A stretch of DNA of 64,000 nt from Hexactinellida sp. DTS-2022 (GCA_028753945.1 JAPNXP010000004.1:2542001-2606000), one strand, 5' to 3'. Shown: positions 22,216 to 33,640, counted from the stretch's first letter. The notes: generated by a model from the sequence alone, not told the origin. Translations and numbers: made by a program.

Positions 22216-22540
22216 CAGTGGCGGTCCCAGGGGGGCCAACCGGGGCAAATTCCCCGGATCTAGTAAACTCTTCCCCGGCCCCGGCCCAGGGTCCTGAGTT
22301 GCTTTTCGCCCCGGGACCTGCCCCGGGTTCTTAGTTGTTTTTCGTCCCGGGTAGACATCGGGTTGAATTGCCATCTTAATCTTTTTGTAGAATTTACTAT
22401 TGTTACATTAATCAATTAGAATATTCCTGTGATGGAATATTCTAATTGATTGATTCTTTTGAACTTGAACCTCGTAAATTCAATTCATCGAACAAAAGCG
22501 ACTATCAAAAATCTGTTCTTAGATGTTTTTATATTTACCT
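22216..22540. mobile_element. hAT-like left end with GC-rich head
   Basis: Starts CAGTGGCGGTCCCAGGGGGG and continues with repeated CCCCGG words to about 22350. No matching right end was seen, so this is a fragment. An 18-bp perfect hairpin lies at 22410-22451 (AATCAATTAGAATATTCC, 6-base loop). Confidence 0.55.
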
Positions 22541-22557
22541 AACTTAAACCAATTAAC

Positions 22558-22774
22558 CATAGGCGTCGGTAATGGGCCAGCTAGACTTCGGGCCGGCTCA
22601 ATCGATTGAGGGGCCGCTACGTTCACGACATGCGTCTCGCTGCGAGTTCATGCAAGGGTTTATGTGCATCAGTGCATGCAGGCGGGTGGCCGGATTAGGC
22701 GGACGCTTCATCGATCTACACGGTTCTAGGACTTTGGGAATGTGCCGGGTAGCCGGGTGGATCCGACGCCTATG
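22558..22774. mobile_element. GC-rich hAT MITE, TSD CAATTAAC
   Basis: 217 bp bounded by CATAGGCGTCGG and CCGACGCCTATG with exact 8-bp duplication CAATTAAC (22550-22557, 22775-22782). The interior is markedly GC-rich against its surroundings. Any open frame through it is incidental. Confidence 0.95.
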
Positions 22775-22831
22775 CAATTAACATTATTGAAAGGAATGAT
22801 TATAAGATAATCGTATTCCAAACTACTAATA

Positions 22832-22962
22832 CAGTGCAGTGGTTCCCAACATACGATACGTGGAAGCTAAAAAGGCTACATTACTGTTAATGGGAGGGGC
22901 ACGGGTATCCCCTGCATTTGTATATAAGGGGTACATGCCTGAGAAAAGGTTGGGAACCCATG
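22832..22962. mobile_element. hAT MITE, TSD TACTARTA
   Basis: 131 bp. Ends CAGTGCAGTGGTTCCCAAC and (inverted) CATGGGTTCCCAAC, with TSD TACTAATA/TACTAGTA (one mismatch). Terminus related to the pair at 20432-20729. Confidence 0.8.
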
Positions 22963-23492
22963 TACTAGTAGATATAATTTTAGTGGGGGATCCATGGTAT
23001 TAAGGGTGGTTTCCATCCAGTTGGACGTTTGTGATGTAGAAGACTGTTCCTTAGAACATAAAGCAAAACATGCCCCGGGTGCTTAATCGTAGCCTCTAGT
23101 CTAGTCTCTAGTGCTGGTTGTAGAGAGTGGGACTAAACGTACTCAGTTGACTTTTTTGTGTAAACTAGAAGAAATTCTCGCAAAAACCGTTCTAATGAGA
23201 TCTTCAGGACCTGTTACAAAGGAACTAATGAATCGCCCACCCTTGTAGGAAACATCGGATGTTACGTGAATTTAGTCCATTTGAACGATTAGATTTCTCT
23301 CTTGGGGAGAAAAGTTTGCAGTTGCCTGCAGGATTCTCGCTAGGCCTCTATCAAAAGGTACATGCCCTTCTTGAAAGCTATTGTACCCTTTATTCACATG
23401 TTGCATGTGGGTATGTACCCTTTGAGTAAATATTATTATTTGAAGGTGTCATTAAATCATTGAAATTAAGTAATATCTCATTCTCATGTACC

Positions 23493-23688
23493 CAGGGCGT
23501 AGCAATGGAGGGGCCTGGGAAGCCTGCCTCCCAATAAAATCATACCTGGGCCCCCCCCAATTTTCTACAAGAACTTTGAATAAGGATAGATTGAGCTCTG
23601 GCATACTTTATTCAATGAAACATCTAAATAATGGCCCCCTCCCAAAAGTTTTTCGGGGCCCCAAAATATTTGGTTCGCTATGCCCGTG
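23493..23688. mobile_element. hAT MITE, TSD CATGTACC
   Basis: 196 bp, ends CAGGGCGTAGCAATGG and (inverted) CACGGGCATAGCGAACC, exact 8-bp TSD CATGTACC (23485-23492, 23689-23696). GGGGCC-rich subterminal sequence. Confidence 0.93.
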
Positions 23689-23719
23689 CATGTACCCTTG
23701 CAACAAAAAATCCTGGCGA

Positions 23720-24735
23720 GAACCCTAGTTGCCTGATTTAGGTAAATTATGTAGTCACTCTCTAACCCAATTGAGGAATACAGTTTTTCAAGTGTATGGA
23801 AATGAAGGAGAGCTAAACATTCGAGAGATTGTAGATAATTATAGCAACTTGGAGATACGAGATGGAATTTCAGCGCCAAAACTTGGGTAAGGATGTATCT
23901 TCTTCGGTTTTTGATATAGTTGCATTTTCGACTTGACATACGATAAACTGGAGTCGAACAAACGTGCAAGTATCATTGGAAGTATAATTTTTGTCAAAAG
24001 GTCGAAAAATACCCTCTTCAAGCTTAATAATAGCTTTGTTAATGTACTTGCAAGCTTTCGTAATGTGCAACTGAACATAGTTGGAGGAAGAGAGAACTTT
24101 AGATTCATTAGAAAATTTCACTGAGTAGAAGTTCAATTTGTCTTATGTCATTTATCACGGTTAAGGATAGTGTTACAGGTTCTTCACCATTGTATGCTGT
24201 TACATGTAGAGTTGAATCAATAGTCAAAGAAGAACTAACAGAAATTTGGCAATGTGTTTTAGAAAGTGATATGAAATGGAGTTCATCATCAGTTGGACAC
24301 CAAAATAACCAATTAGAAGGAATATTTTGTGTAGATAACTTCAGTTTCAATTCTTTCAAAGTTTTAACACTATTTCTCTCTGTGTCTTCCATGTGTGAAG
24401 TGAGGCTAAGTTGCATTACCTTCGTAAATTGTTATGCCTCCTTAGCCTCGAGGGATAAACGATGCATAGGAACTGGTGCTGAATAGTAAGAAGGGCAACC
24501 AGGTAGGATAGATGGAACAGCTCCAGTGCGGAATTTGGGATGACCTCGAGGTATTTCGTGAAATGTGCCATCAGGATTCGGTACTTTTATATGCATGTTC
24601 TACGTCTTCTTCCCTGAAATGATTGACACAAACGAATATATGTTTAAGGTCTGTTACTTTCTCTCGGTGAAGAGCTTTTATCCACTCTTGGCGTAAGTCA
24701 GGAGGCTTGGAAGGAAGTATAAACACTGGAACATA
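23720..24735 (-). pseudogene. P-element transposase remnant with THAP domain (copy C)
   Basis: Leftward homologue of 17276-18350. THAP part: VPVFILPSKPPDLRQEWIKA and FVCVNHFREEDVEHAYK (about 24720-24585), then after a frameshift VPNPDGTFHEIPRGHPKFRT, GAVPSILPGCPSYYSAP (about 24585-24470), a stop, MQLSLTSHMEDTERNSVKTL (24416-24357) and LPSNWLFW-like codons reading IPSNWLFWCPTDDE (about 24315-24275). In other frames follow SNYVQLHITKACKYINKAI (about 24080-24020) and ALKFHLVSPSCYNYLQSLEC with KLYSSIGLESDYIIYLNQAT (23885-23745). The THAP N-terminal cysteines are not seen. Broken by at least three lesions. Confidence 0.83.
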
Positions 24736-24759
24736 AGCAGTGTATTTTATAAGGAATAA

Positions 24760-25260
24760 AAAAATGTTTTTTATTGTTTTCGTGGAATAAAAAAATGGAT
24801 TTTCGGTAGAAATGGAATCTTGAAATGGATATCAGACGATAAAAACTCACTATTCAAGGGAGTAAAAAAATGAAAACAGGAATAAAAAAATGGGCTAGGA
24901 ATAAAAAAATGGGCTTATAATATACCCTGAACATAAGGTAATAATTACTCGTACAATTCAAGCAGCTAGCAATAAAATAATGGGATAAATTGGCTAATTA
25001 CAGAATGTAGTTACGATTAGTATATAGTTATTGAATAAGGGACATAAATTAACATTTAGAAAAACAGATCAAGTATAATTGGTATATAATTAAAGAAAAT
25101 AGGGCATGATTTGATTACATTATTGACAAGAATATCAAGATTATGGGTGCACCAAAAAAAAATTAGTCATTCATTCTCAACCATAATGATAAAAATGGAT
25201 AGGAAAATAAATTAAAACTCTGCAATTAAAATGGGTAATTATGGCCAATGACTTATTTTC
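24760..25260. other. Upstream arm region of P copy C; GGAATAAAAAAATG repeats
   Basis: Four scattered copies of GGAATAAAAAAATG at about 24750-24912. Otherwise no feature. Confidence 0.5.
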
Positions 25261-25320
25261 CATCCTTGGTCAACATTTTGCATTCTATTGTCAGGTCTGA
25301 GTATAGTAGGCTATGACTTA

Positions 25321-25503
25321 CATAAGCGAAAACTTTTGACCTGTAGCCAAAAGTGCCAGTGGTGCACCTCAATACAAAGTACCAAAAGTTCCGGTGGTGC
25401 ACCTCAATACAAAGTATAGGTGGACCTAGCACCACCAGCACTTCGATCGCTGAATGCCGGTGGTGCACTTGCACCACCTGCACCACCGTACTTTGCGCCT
25501 ATG
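25321..25503. mobile_element. hAT MITE, TSD ATGACTTA
   Basis: 183 bp, ends CATAAGCGAAAACTTTTG and (inverted) CATAGGCGCAAAGTACGG, exact TSD ATGACTTA (25313-25320, 25504-25511). Contains two 37-bp tandem copies of a GGTGGTGCACCTCAATACAA unit. It interrupts a P-element arm: the flanking CATAGCCTACTATACTCAG (inverted) matches arm sequence at 17018. Confidence 0.93.
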
Positions 25504-25511
25504 ATGACTTA

Positions 25512-26215
25512 GGTAATTAAACATTCGCCGATCAATATTCTACAAGTTTAGCCGTGCAATACTTGAATGGTGGCTTGAACTGTTAATTTCCCTTTGAACT
25601 GGTAAGCTAACCAAAGAACTAGAGTAGACATACAATTTAATCTGGCATCATTATGTAATCTCGATCCTTGAGACGAACTCCCTCCCAAGAGTGTTGATTA
25701 ATTAATCAATGTTAATATCTATCGGTTTTCAAACATACAGTTGATTGAGAAATTCACAGGGGTTCCACGATTATATCACTTTAACTTGAAGAAACTTGTC
25801 AATAGTAAGAATGTTTTGGACTGAAATGACTAGGTACTGTATTTGATGTCATATTGACAATATAAATGTGGTATCAAGGTGCCAAAAATACATCCTTGGG
25901 GCATCTAAATGCTAATTAGATGATTTAGTGACTGTGAATTTTGTCTGTTCTTCTTCGTACAAGTCAACACTCTGTTTCATTGCCTATATACAATAACATA
26001 CATGTTAAAATACAAAACATTTATACTTAGCACAACTTTACAAACTTGGATCTGTAAATTGTGCTCCTTTTTGTCTCTATCAAGCCGCTAATACTTGATA
26101 GTGTGATCATTAAGACGATCAGGGCCACCAGGAAGGTATTTAGGTACTGCGCCTTTCTTGAATATAGCTTTTATTGGTCGTATATTCGTTCGGCCATCAA
26201 TGTCAGATAAGTTTG
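25512..26215. other. Unassigned AT-rich sequence
   Basis: No supported feature. Confidence 0.4.
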
Positions 26216-26772
26216 TGTCTCCCATAGGGGGATTCGTAAATTAAATAAATTTTGGCAATGTGGCTATCTATGTTTATTCTCAGAATCAATATTTAAAGAT
26301 TAAGCGTATGGAGTAGGTAGTCGGTTTACATTCTTGAATTATGACTCAACATATTTTTTTCAAACATTTTATTAAATATACCACAAAAAATGACCTTTTT
26401 ATTCATTTTTTGCGTACAAAAGGTATCTATTATTTTAAATTAGGTTGAATAAAAATTATAAACCAGTCACCTTTCGCCCATAACATTGATCTATGTGATA
26501 CATAGCTCAGAATATGTCTTTAGCAAATAGAGATTCTCAAATCCACTTTTCTATCAGGTAGAGTCTGAAGAAATCCCCCTATGGGACTTTCGTATTAGTA
26601 TAAAAGTGCACGGCCCATAAAATCGATGTTATAGAAGATAACTAGATTTCGTTTTCAGTTTCTATCTATCAATAAATGTCTTCTATCATATATGTGAATA
26701 TCAAACACCTAACTTCAAAACGAAATTTATGTGTTTTTTTGGCTGAATCTGCCGTAATTAAACCAGAAGCTT
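26216..26772 (+). mobile_element. TTAA MITE family 2, truncated copy
   Basis: Matches the inner part and right end of 19566-20285 (TCTCCCATAGGGGGATT, GGCAATGTGGCTATC, AACCAGTCACCT, GCTGAATCTGCCGTAAT) but lacks the left terminal 150 bp. The right end has decayed to TAATTAAACC. Confidence 0.85.
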
Positions 26773-27657
26773 AAAGGAAAACTGGTAAAGTAATTAATTA
26801 AGCTTGTCCAACTAGTAAAGACATATTCACCTTCTCTATGTAGAAACGTTCCCACTTATGGACGATGTCTTGCGGCCCAGAAGGAATGTGAAATACTGCA
26901 ACACCACTATCATCACTATAGTATCCAGTAACAGATCTGGGAGAAGAACAAGAGTTGGGCATGAGACCAGTATATAAATAAACAAGGAGGTATCATTATA
27001 AGGCAAAGTATGTTTGAATTAAAGAGAAATTGTAATTAGAATAGCTAATATTTACATAGACAAATCTCGTTAACTATATTTCTAAAACCAGATAAGCATT
27101 TTTGTTTTAATCAAAATATATATATTAACATCATGGGTATATACGAAAATCCCCTTCATCCTATCCCTGGTCCAGGAGCATTAGGCTCAGGGAAATGGCC
27201 CTTGTTTAGTACTATGGCTCAGTATGAAGCCTCAGTAATTAAGTACTGTGATTCCAATCTGTAATCTCCCTGGTAAATTATTCACCTCTAGAAGTTGATG
27301 GGGCATTTACTAGTCGCTGACACAATCTATAAATCATTACTTCTTCAACGTTTTTCGCTGTATACCAAGGATATTTTGGAGCAATGATCAATTAAAATAG
27401 AATAGATTTACTTAAAAGTAAAAAAGGAAGAAAATGTCAAGAATCTCAAATGTAAAAATGGGTCTTATGTATTCAAAACTATTCAGAATTAACAATACTT
27501 GGTGAGATAAGAATAACAATGAAACAGTTTTTCATTAATTAATAATTTACACGAATAGTATTGTTTCCCCCACAAAATAAAAATAATGTATGAAACCCTG
27601 AAGTTGATTACATACATGAAGTATTGCTGATAACATACAATAAAGAGAATTGATCTA
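26773..27657. other. Unassigned AT-rich sequence
   Basis: Nothing recognised apart from scattered short open frames. Confidence 0.4.
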
Positions 27658-27661
27658 TTAA

Positions 27662-28679
27662 CCGTAGACTGCCGGAGTCATTTTCAGGAAAATAAACTGT
27701 ATTTCTTTGTATTTAATATTTAGAACCGTGACCTTCGTTATATAAGGCCTTACTACTGAGTAGATTTTGCTGGACCATGGATTACTTAAAGGCCATTGAT
27801 TATTAGCATACATAACACCCTTTCGAATTGTGATATATCACCATTTGATTACGTAATCGCTATTTTTCGTGGGAGTTATCGTGTTTTTATGTATGCCTTG
27901 ATATCATGTTCTTAACTTCCTATACAATTATAATGCATTTCTCAGGTCTGTCATTACTAGCTATTGAGATAAAGATATGTCAGCTTATAATCAATGGCCT
28001 TTAAGTAATCCATGGTTCGGAGTAGTAGTAAGGCCTTATATAACGAAGGTCACGTTAGAACCTATTAATTTGAAATCCAACAAGTGCACAATAATGTATC
28101 AACATGCTAGAATTTTTGAAAAAATTAGAAGAGGATTTCGACAAAAAGTGACGACACATACTTTATCTTTAAATCGATACAACGCCGTTAATTAACATTT
28201 AAGTAATCCTTGTTTCTAAACTTGAACAATGACGACTATCTTATTAGTCATCAGATCTCAAAAATTGATCAAATCCGAATCGCTAAACGAAAGTTACATC
28301 ATTTAAAAAAAATAGACAAATTTGTTTTTGATGAACCATGGATTACGAAAAAATACAAATATTTGAGTTATATCTATCACAACTCTGTATTTGTCAAACA
28401 AAATATACTAAATAGATATTATTTATTCTAATGTCTTCTTTGGAGTATTTCTACGGTGAAATTATAACATTTAGAATTTACAAAAGCAAGTGGCAGGCAA
28501 GTGGATCAGTTCACTTTTATGCTACGTCATCATAACAATTTCTCAAGATTTTGATTTTTTTGAATTAAATCGATAGAGAATACAAAACCATGTCTAAATC
28601 CGAATTTTTTTGAAATTTGAATTATTTGATCGACCTGTATGCCTCCTGCTACAACGTGTATCAGTTAGGCAGTCTACAG
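27662..28679. mobile_element. TTAA-flanked element family 4 with nested palindrome
   Basis: 1,018 bp, TIR CCGTAGACTGCC and (inverted) CTGTAGACTGCC, flanked by TTAA (27658-27661, 28680-28683). It contains the inverted-repeat unit at 27726-28057. Short open frames inside (27977-28431) have no recognisable similarity. Confidence 0.75.
27726..28057. mobile_element. Palindromic (foldback) element
   Basis: Arms of about 90 bp: CGTGACCTTCGTTATATAAG and GGCC..., CCATGGATTACTTAAAGGCC and ATTGATTATTAGC on the left are repeated inverted at 27975-28055. The loop contains CATTTGATTACGTAATCGCT, a word also in repeat family B (48350, 59350). Confidence 0.88.
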
Positions 28680-28683
28680 TTAA

Positions 28684-29076
28684 AGGAAGTACAGAGTAAC
28701 TGTTAGTAAGTTCATATCGAACAAATAAGTAGTAAATCAGAAGGTATGTCGGATTCAAGTGAATAAAATCAGAATATGCAAAAAAGTATCAAGTGTACTA
28801 CATAAATTATATCAATGTTCAAATAAAATAGACAATAAAGTTGAATAAACTAACCCACTCAATGCACCATCCCAAAACATATGCTTGTTGTTTTTCCATT
28901 TCAGTTATCGTACGCCCTACTAGAAGTTGGTAGGCATTAATTACGCTCAAACCTCTATTCTGTTTTCCTAATACAATGAAATCATTATTTAAAAATTTTC
29001 ACTATAAATAAATATAAAAGTGTAATATAATCGTTGATAAGATAAAAAAATTAATATACAAGAATAATTAGCTATA
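28684..29076. other. Unassigned AT-rich sequence
   Basis: No supported feature. Confidence 0.4.
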
Positions 29077-29239
29077 CAGTCGAAATCGGGTTTTTTTGCC
29101 CCACAAAATGCACGACAAAAGGAGGCAAAAAAACCCAATAAGCAAAAAAACCCGATGGAAAACACATTAAGATAACACATTTTTGCACGACAAAAGGAGG
29201 CAAAAAAACCCAATAAGCAAAAAAACCCGATTTCGACTG
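29077..29239. mobile_element. pogo-like MITE, TA target, with internal duplication
   Basis: 163 bp, perfect TIR CAGTCGAAATCGGGTTTTTT with its inverse, flanked by TA (29075-29076, 29240-29241). A 46-bp segment starting GCACGACAAAAGGAGGCAAA is present twice (about 29109 and 29184). Confidence 0.93.
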
Positions 29240-29241
29240 TA

Positions 29242-29929
29242 TAAGCAAATAATAAGTTAATGATAAAAAAATTTTTTTGCAATGATGCTGAGTGATTCAT
29301 TTGGTCCAGGAATTGGTTAGGTCGGTTAATTCAATTATATCATAATCAGAGGCGTAGCCAGGGTTCCCTTTGGGGCACAGGCCACACCGAAAAATGTGCA
29401 CACTTTGGCTAACAAAAAAATATCCTTGATATTGTTTTGAAATTACCTACCTTGAAAGTCTCACTTTATACCTCTTAACAAATTTGTTAAGGGATTCAAT
29501 AATTTAATCTGGATATAATTTCAGAACACATCCGTTGCTATGTATAGTAATTATTTCAACAGATGCTAATGCCGTTTACGCGAAAGTGTGTAATGCAGGA
29601 CATGGGAAATGTTCCATTTGAGTGGACACACGTCGAAATATACGGAATACAATTCGATCAGGAAATCCAAAACAATTATTAGTATAAATTTGGGAAATCT
29701 AAATATTTGTACGTATATTACAATGGAATTCATTAAAAAAAAACAAGTCTCAAACAAGTATTAGGTAGTAGACTATACACTAACCGGACAAAAGTATTTG
29801 AACATCAATAAATAGTATTCACCATTCAAGCATATACCAGCATAATAACATAAGTTTCAACATGGCTATTTTAATAAAATGATATGTAAAGTAAAATTAA
29901 AATAGTAAATCTTTGGATTTACATTTTTA
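29242..29929. other. Unassigned; hAT-like scrap at 29350
   Basis: CAGAGGCGTAGCCAGGGTTC at about 29348-29368 is a typical hAT left terminus without a visible partner. No other feature. Confidence 0.5.
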
Positions 29930-30270
29930 TGAAGGTATTAAACTCATTAACTATATAATGAGCTAATTAAATATACACATTCAGATCATTATGAGGCAAT
30001 TATAATATACAGATTCTGATTGCAGATTTGAACAACACATGGTCAAATTACTCTAGGTTCTTAATTTCAAATCATTACGATTTTTTTCCACTGAGATACA
30101 GACACATTCCTATTTGCGCCACTTATTCCACCACTGGACACGGCCAGAGACACTTATACTACTTCATAGATATTTGCTATAATTACTTGAAATCACAATA
30201 TTTTTTAATTTATAACCATAGTAAGCTAGCTATGTATAGTCATTTCGGAGTAGTTTACACGACAGTTAAA
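29930..30270 (+). repeat. Dispersed repeat family A, copy 2
   Basis: Collinear with 10440-10800 (GATCATTATGAGGCAAT, CAGATTTGAAC, TTTCAAATCATTACGAT, CACTGAGATACA). Confidence 0.6.
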
Positions 30271-30880
30271 AGTTAGCAGACGAATATTGTTTCTGCATTA
30301 ATTTTCTTTTGTTCGAACAGTTTGGCTGGTTATTGTATGTTGAGTTCGGATTAAAAAGGTTTGGACAAGTATGGTTCGGATTATCGGGATCTCATTTTAT
30401 AATTTATAGGGGGCTATAGAAAATGTATCACTTCAAAAATCCGAACGAATTTATTAATCAGAAAAGAAATTTGTTTTTTAATCGGAGACCTCTATACTGA
30501 TTGGAGAGGGTATACTGTACATGATCATCCATATATTCATAGGGATTCCGTATCAATATATTAACTGCATAACAATATTATCTAGATATAGCTGTTCAAG
30601 GAATGTACCATATTGCATTTTACCAAAATTAAACTATAATTTATGTGTCAAATCATCGTAGTGTTCTTTCTTATTAATGAATATTTACTGTAATATATGG
30701 TTAAACTTGGACAGATATTAAAATTACCAGCCAATAATAAGTAATAAATTTGCGTCACAACGATAAACGGTGCATCAAAATTTTCCGAAAACAAATAGAA
30801 TTGAAATTCAGAATTTGATTTCACAAATTAAAGGAAATTGAGTTCATAGTTATGTTATCATTTCATTTCAGATAATTATT
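30271..30880. other. Unassigned; possible pogo-like scrap
   Basis: 30318-30525 contains GAGTTCGGATTAAAAAGG and, inverted, an end CAGTATACCCTCTCCAATCA next to TA. This suggests a decayed pogo-like MITE, but the two ends do not match well enough to call. Confidence 0.35.
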
Positions 30881-31368
30881 TCATGACTCGTGACTATGTT
30901 ATAATAAGGCCTGTTCATTCGTGTTAAATTTTGGACCATATATGTCGGTTAAGTCCATTGATTCATTTTACAATAAATGTTATAGTTAGAGATAATTAAT
31001 CAAGTAGTAATCCAGAGTAAGTAAAATATCATTGGGCTAAATACCATGCACATTTGAAGTAAATGTATGTTGCAAAAGTACAAAATATTAAAGAAAACAT
31101 GAAAGTGAACATAAGTTTTTAGCAAATAAACAGTTGAAGAACAATAACAACTAAATGGGATTAACTTTCTATATTTTTCCAGTATTTTCGACACGAACCG
31201 ACTGCAAGGGTAGCAAGGTATTCATATTTTTCGTTCTAGGTTACTACTTGGTTAATTATCTCCAACTATAACATTTATTGTAAAAGAATCAATGCACTTA
31301 ACCGACATCCATGGTCCAAAATTTAACACTAATGAACAGGCCTTATAAAAACGTAGGTCACGCATGAC
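30881..31368. mobile_element. Foldback element with ~110-bp arms
   Basis: TCATGACTCGTGACTATGTT and AATAAGGCCTGTTCATTCGT through CAATAAATGTTATAGTTAGA at the left recur inverted at 31253-31368. Loop about 250 bp. The outer sequence CGTGACYWYGTT...ATAAGGCC is shared with 27726-28057, so the two are related. Confidence 0.88.
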
Positions 31369-32177
31369 TATTTCTTGAGATTTATTCTACAGATCCTGTT
31401 GTGCGTTGTACTGCAGCATTCCAGTGTCATGCGTATAAAAACTAATAACCATATTGAAAGAATAATTGGAGATCAATAAAGCTTTTCGCAATTTTTGAAT
31501 TAATTTAAGATATAAGTGGTAAATTCCTATTCAGCAATATATTCCCACTGTGTAATTAAATAATTTACAATAAATAAAATGTATTAAAAATGAGGTTGAC
31601 TCCCTAAAAGGATGACATTTCCCTCCTTGGAGGGAATTTAACACGGTAAATAAATGAAGGCTGCTGTAAACGGGAAAAGTGTCGTAAACACTACTATGCA
31701 TATAATTATTTGTCATATTTGCGCGAAACAAGATATTTCATGACTATTATTTAATTTTATAACTTACTAAGCTAATTTTTGTAGAATTTGATAATTTTTC
31801 AGATTATCTCATACACATCAATTACCATTAAACTGTGATTTCCAGCAATTTGGAGCAATATTGCTCTCAAAAAATGTAGGAACAACCAAAGGGTGATGTT
31901 TTGTGAGCCGCCGATGTAAATATAAATCTATATTAGCTGGAAGTAAATTTTCCATTTTTGATTCTAGTTAAATTTTTGTGCTAGAATTGAAAAAGGCTGA
32001 GTGCTGTAAAACATATTAATTATTTTGATATAATTGACCGAAAAATGCAACATAATACTATGAGTTAAATTAAAATAAGGTATTTACGTACCAGGGCAGG
32101 AGAACTAGTAATAGAGAAAATTATTATCAATAAAATGGAGTGGTTAAATATATTGTCCTTTGAGTGGATGTATATAC
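31369..32177. other. Unassigned AT-rich sequence
   Basis: No supported feature. Confidence 0.4.
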
Positions 32178-32260
32178 TATGTCTATATATATCTTTGTTC
32201 CGAGTTGATTGAAGAATTGGAGAGTTATCAAATCTGATTTCTCACATTTTTAGAAGTCAA
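32178..32260 (+). mobile_element. Helitron 5'-end scrap
   Basis: TCTATATATATCTTTGTTCC and GAGTTGATTGAAGAATTGGA match the 5' end region of the Helitron at 43745 (TTGTTCTGAGTTGATTGAAG). No 3' end nearby. Confidence 0.6.
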
Positions 32261-32329
32261 ATTTATGAATGATGTGGGCATGTTGATAACATATCATTGT
32301 GCTCACTCATTGCCAGATTGTGAAATATG

Positions 32330-33244
32330 ATGGTATAAATCAAGAGATGGCTCAGCACAGGGGCGTAAACTTGGGGTGTGCGGCGGGTGCCTGGTACCCT
32401 GACGGCTGTGATGCCATGGTGCCAAAGGTGTCTGGAACCCTGGCAATTTCAAACCGAAATTAACCCCACAAACTTAATTTAGCAGATTACGAGCTAAATA
32501 ATTTTTTAATTAAGTCAAAAAAATACAAAATGAATAGTTATCCAGAAAAATATATAACTAGGGGATGAACTAAGTGTCGTGGCACCATGGGTATTTTAAT
32601 GAAGTTTACGCCCATGGCTCAGCACATCGGACGTAAATGCATAAGACCTTAGATGGGAAGACAGTTGCTGATACACTACAACTCAGTTTTAAAATAAAGC
32701 CCTTGTGAGAACTCAAAATGGGGATTGTAGTTAAAGAAAAGAAATTAATCATGGACTCTTTGAAACTATTCAACAGGCTAATCATAATAAGTGAAAGAGA
32801 AGTGACACCGCAAGAGAATCTAAAATTCGAACTAACTGCATTTCCCATGACTCTTTTCAACAAACATCAAAAATGAGCCTCAGGCTTATCTACAAACTCA
32901 TGATTGGTTACTCCTAGAAAGCCAATCGTTAGATCCCCTGAAATTTGGATGGTATAAGAAAGATGGGAAGTTCGATCCTGTACCAACAAAAGATCCAATA
33001 GTTCCCATAATCTTCTAAATATTAAATGTTGCAATTGCAAAAGCCAAGGAAAACGATGTGAGAATAATCAATGCAATTGTCGTAAGTATAGTGTCAAATG
33101 CTGCTCTGCCTGTGGGAAATGTCACGGTACTGATTGTAACAATTCTTCTATTGATCAGATAAGATACTAACCAGAGGACACAAATGATGAAAAAGAATTC
33201 ATGCCTAACGACGAGGATGTAGATTGGTTACTAATAGATAGATA
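32330..33244 (+). pseudogene. Remnant of nuclease-like gene family with cysteine-rich tail (copy 1)
   Basis: Reading frames in order: NQEMAQHIGRKC (interrupted by a hAT MITE; intact when it is set aside), LDGKTVADTLQLSFK (about 32647-32691), KKLIMDSLKLFNRLIIISER and FELTAFPMTLFNKHQK (32740-32875), YLQTHDWLLLESQSLDPLKF and GWYKKDGKFDPVPTKDP (32885-33000), and a cysteine tail NIKCCNCKSQGKRCENN, CNCRKYSVKCCSACGKCHG and DCNNSS (33022-33150), ending DVDWLLIDR. The combination FELTxxPxxLF, xGWxxxxGxxxPVxT and CNCxxx...CxCRKxxxxC matches a large uncharacterised metazoan family whose N-terminal half has an XPG/PIN-like nuclease look. The N-terminus is missing and stops interrupt it. Confidence 0.65.
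32358..32616. mobile_element. hAT MITE, TSD GCTCAGCA
   Basis: 259 bp, ends CAGGGGCGTAAACTT and (inverted) CATGGGCGTAAACTT, exact TSD GCTCAGCA (32350-32357, 32617-32624). The flanking reading frame (NQEMAQH...) is continuous across one TSD copy. Confidence 0.96.
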
Positions 33245-33358
33245 AGATTAATGACCTCCTTATTAAATGTTTAAATTAACAAATATTTATACGTATAATT
33301 AGTTAGGTTTCTCGGCAATATAATCCACAGCCAATTTAAATACGTTTAAACAAATTAG

Positions 33359-33390
33359 TCTATTTATTATTATTATTATTATTATTAATT
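33359..33390. repeat. (ATT)n microsatellite
   Basis: About nine TTA units. Confidence 0.9.
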
Positions 33391-33534
33391 ATGACACAAA
33401 CTACGTACAAATTTAAAATTCGTATCCTGCCAAAAGGTGCAAAAGAAAATTTTCTATCCAGAAATGTGAATTTTATCAATCTCACTATTATATATTTCTT
33501 GTTATGAGCAAATATTTGAACAAAAATCGTAACC

Positions 33535-33640
33535 CCAGGTGCAAATAAGACGAGCACTCGGCACCTACATTCCAATTTTCAGCTCTTTATCTATAAAGGT
33601 GTGTAAGGAGCACCATCTACGGAGAAAAATTAAAAGAATA
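33535..33640 (+). repeat. Dispersed repeat family D, copy 1
   Basis: Shares CCCCAGGTGCAAATAAGACG, GCACCTACATTCCAATTTTC, CTATAAAGGTG and CTACGGAGAAA with 52832-52945 and, more weakly, 55379-55480. Copy 2 ends in an (AAT)n tail, suggesting a LINE or SINE 3' end. Confidence 0.75.

Noticed and set aside
22558-22774. The 69-codon open frame and GC content as a small gene or CpG-island promoter
   Set aside because: Fully explained by a TIR- and TSD-bounded MITE.
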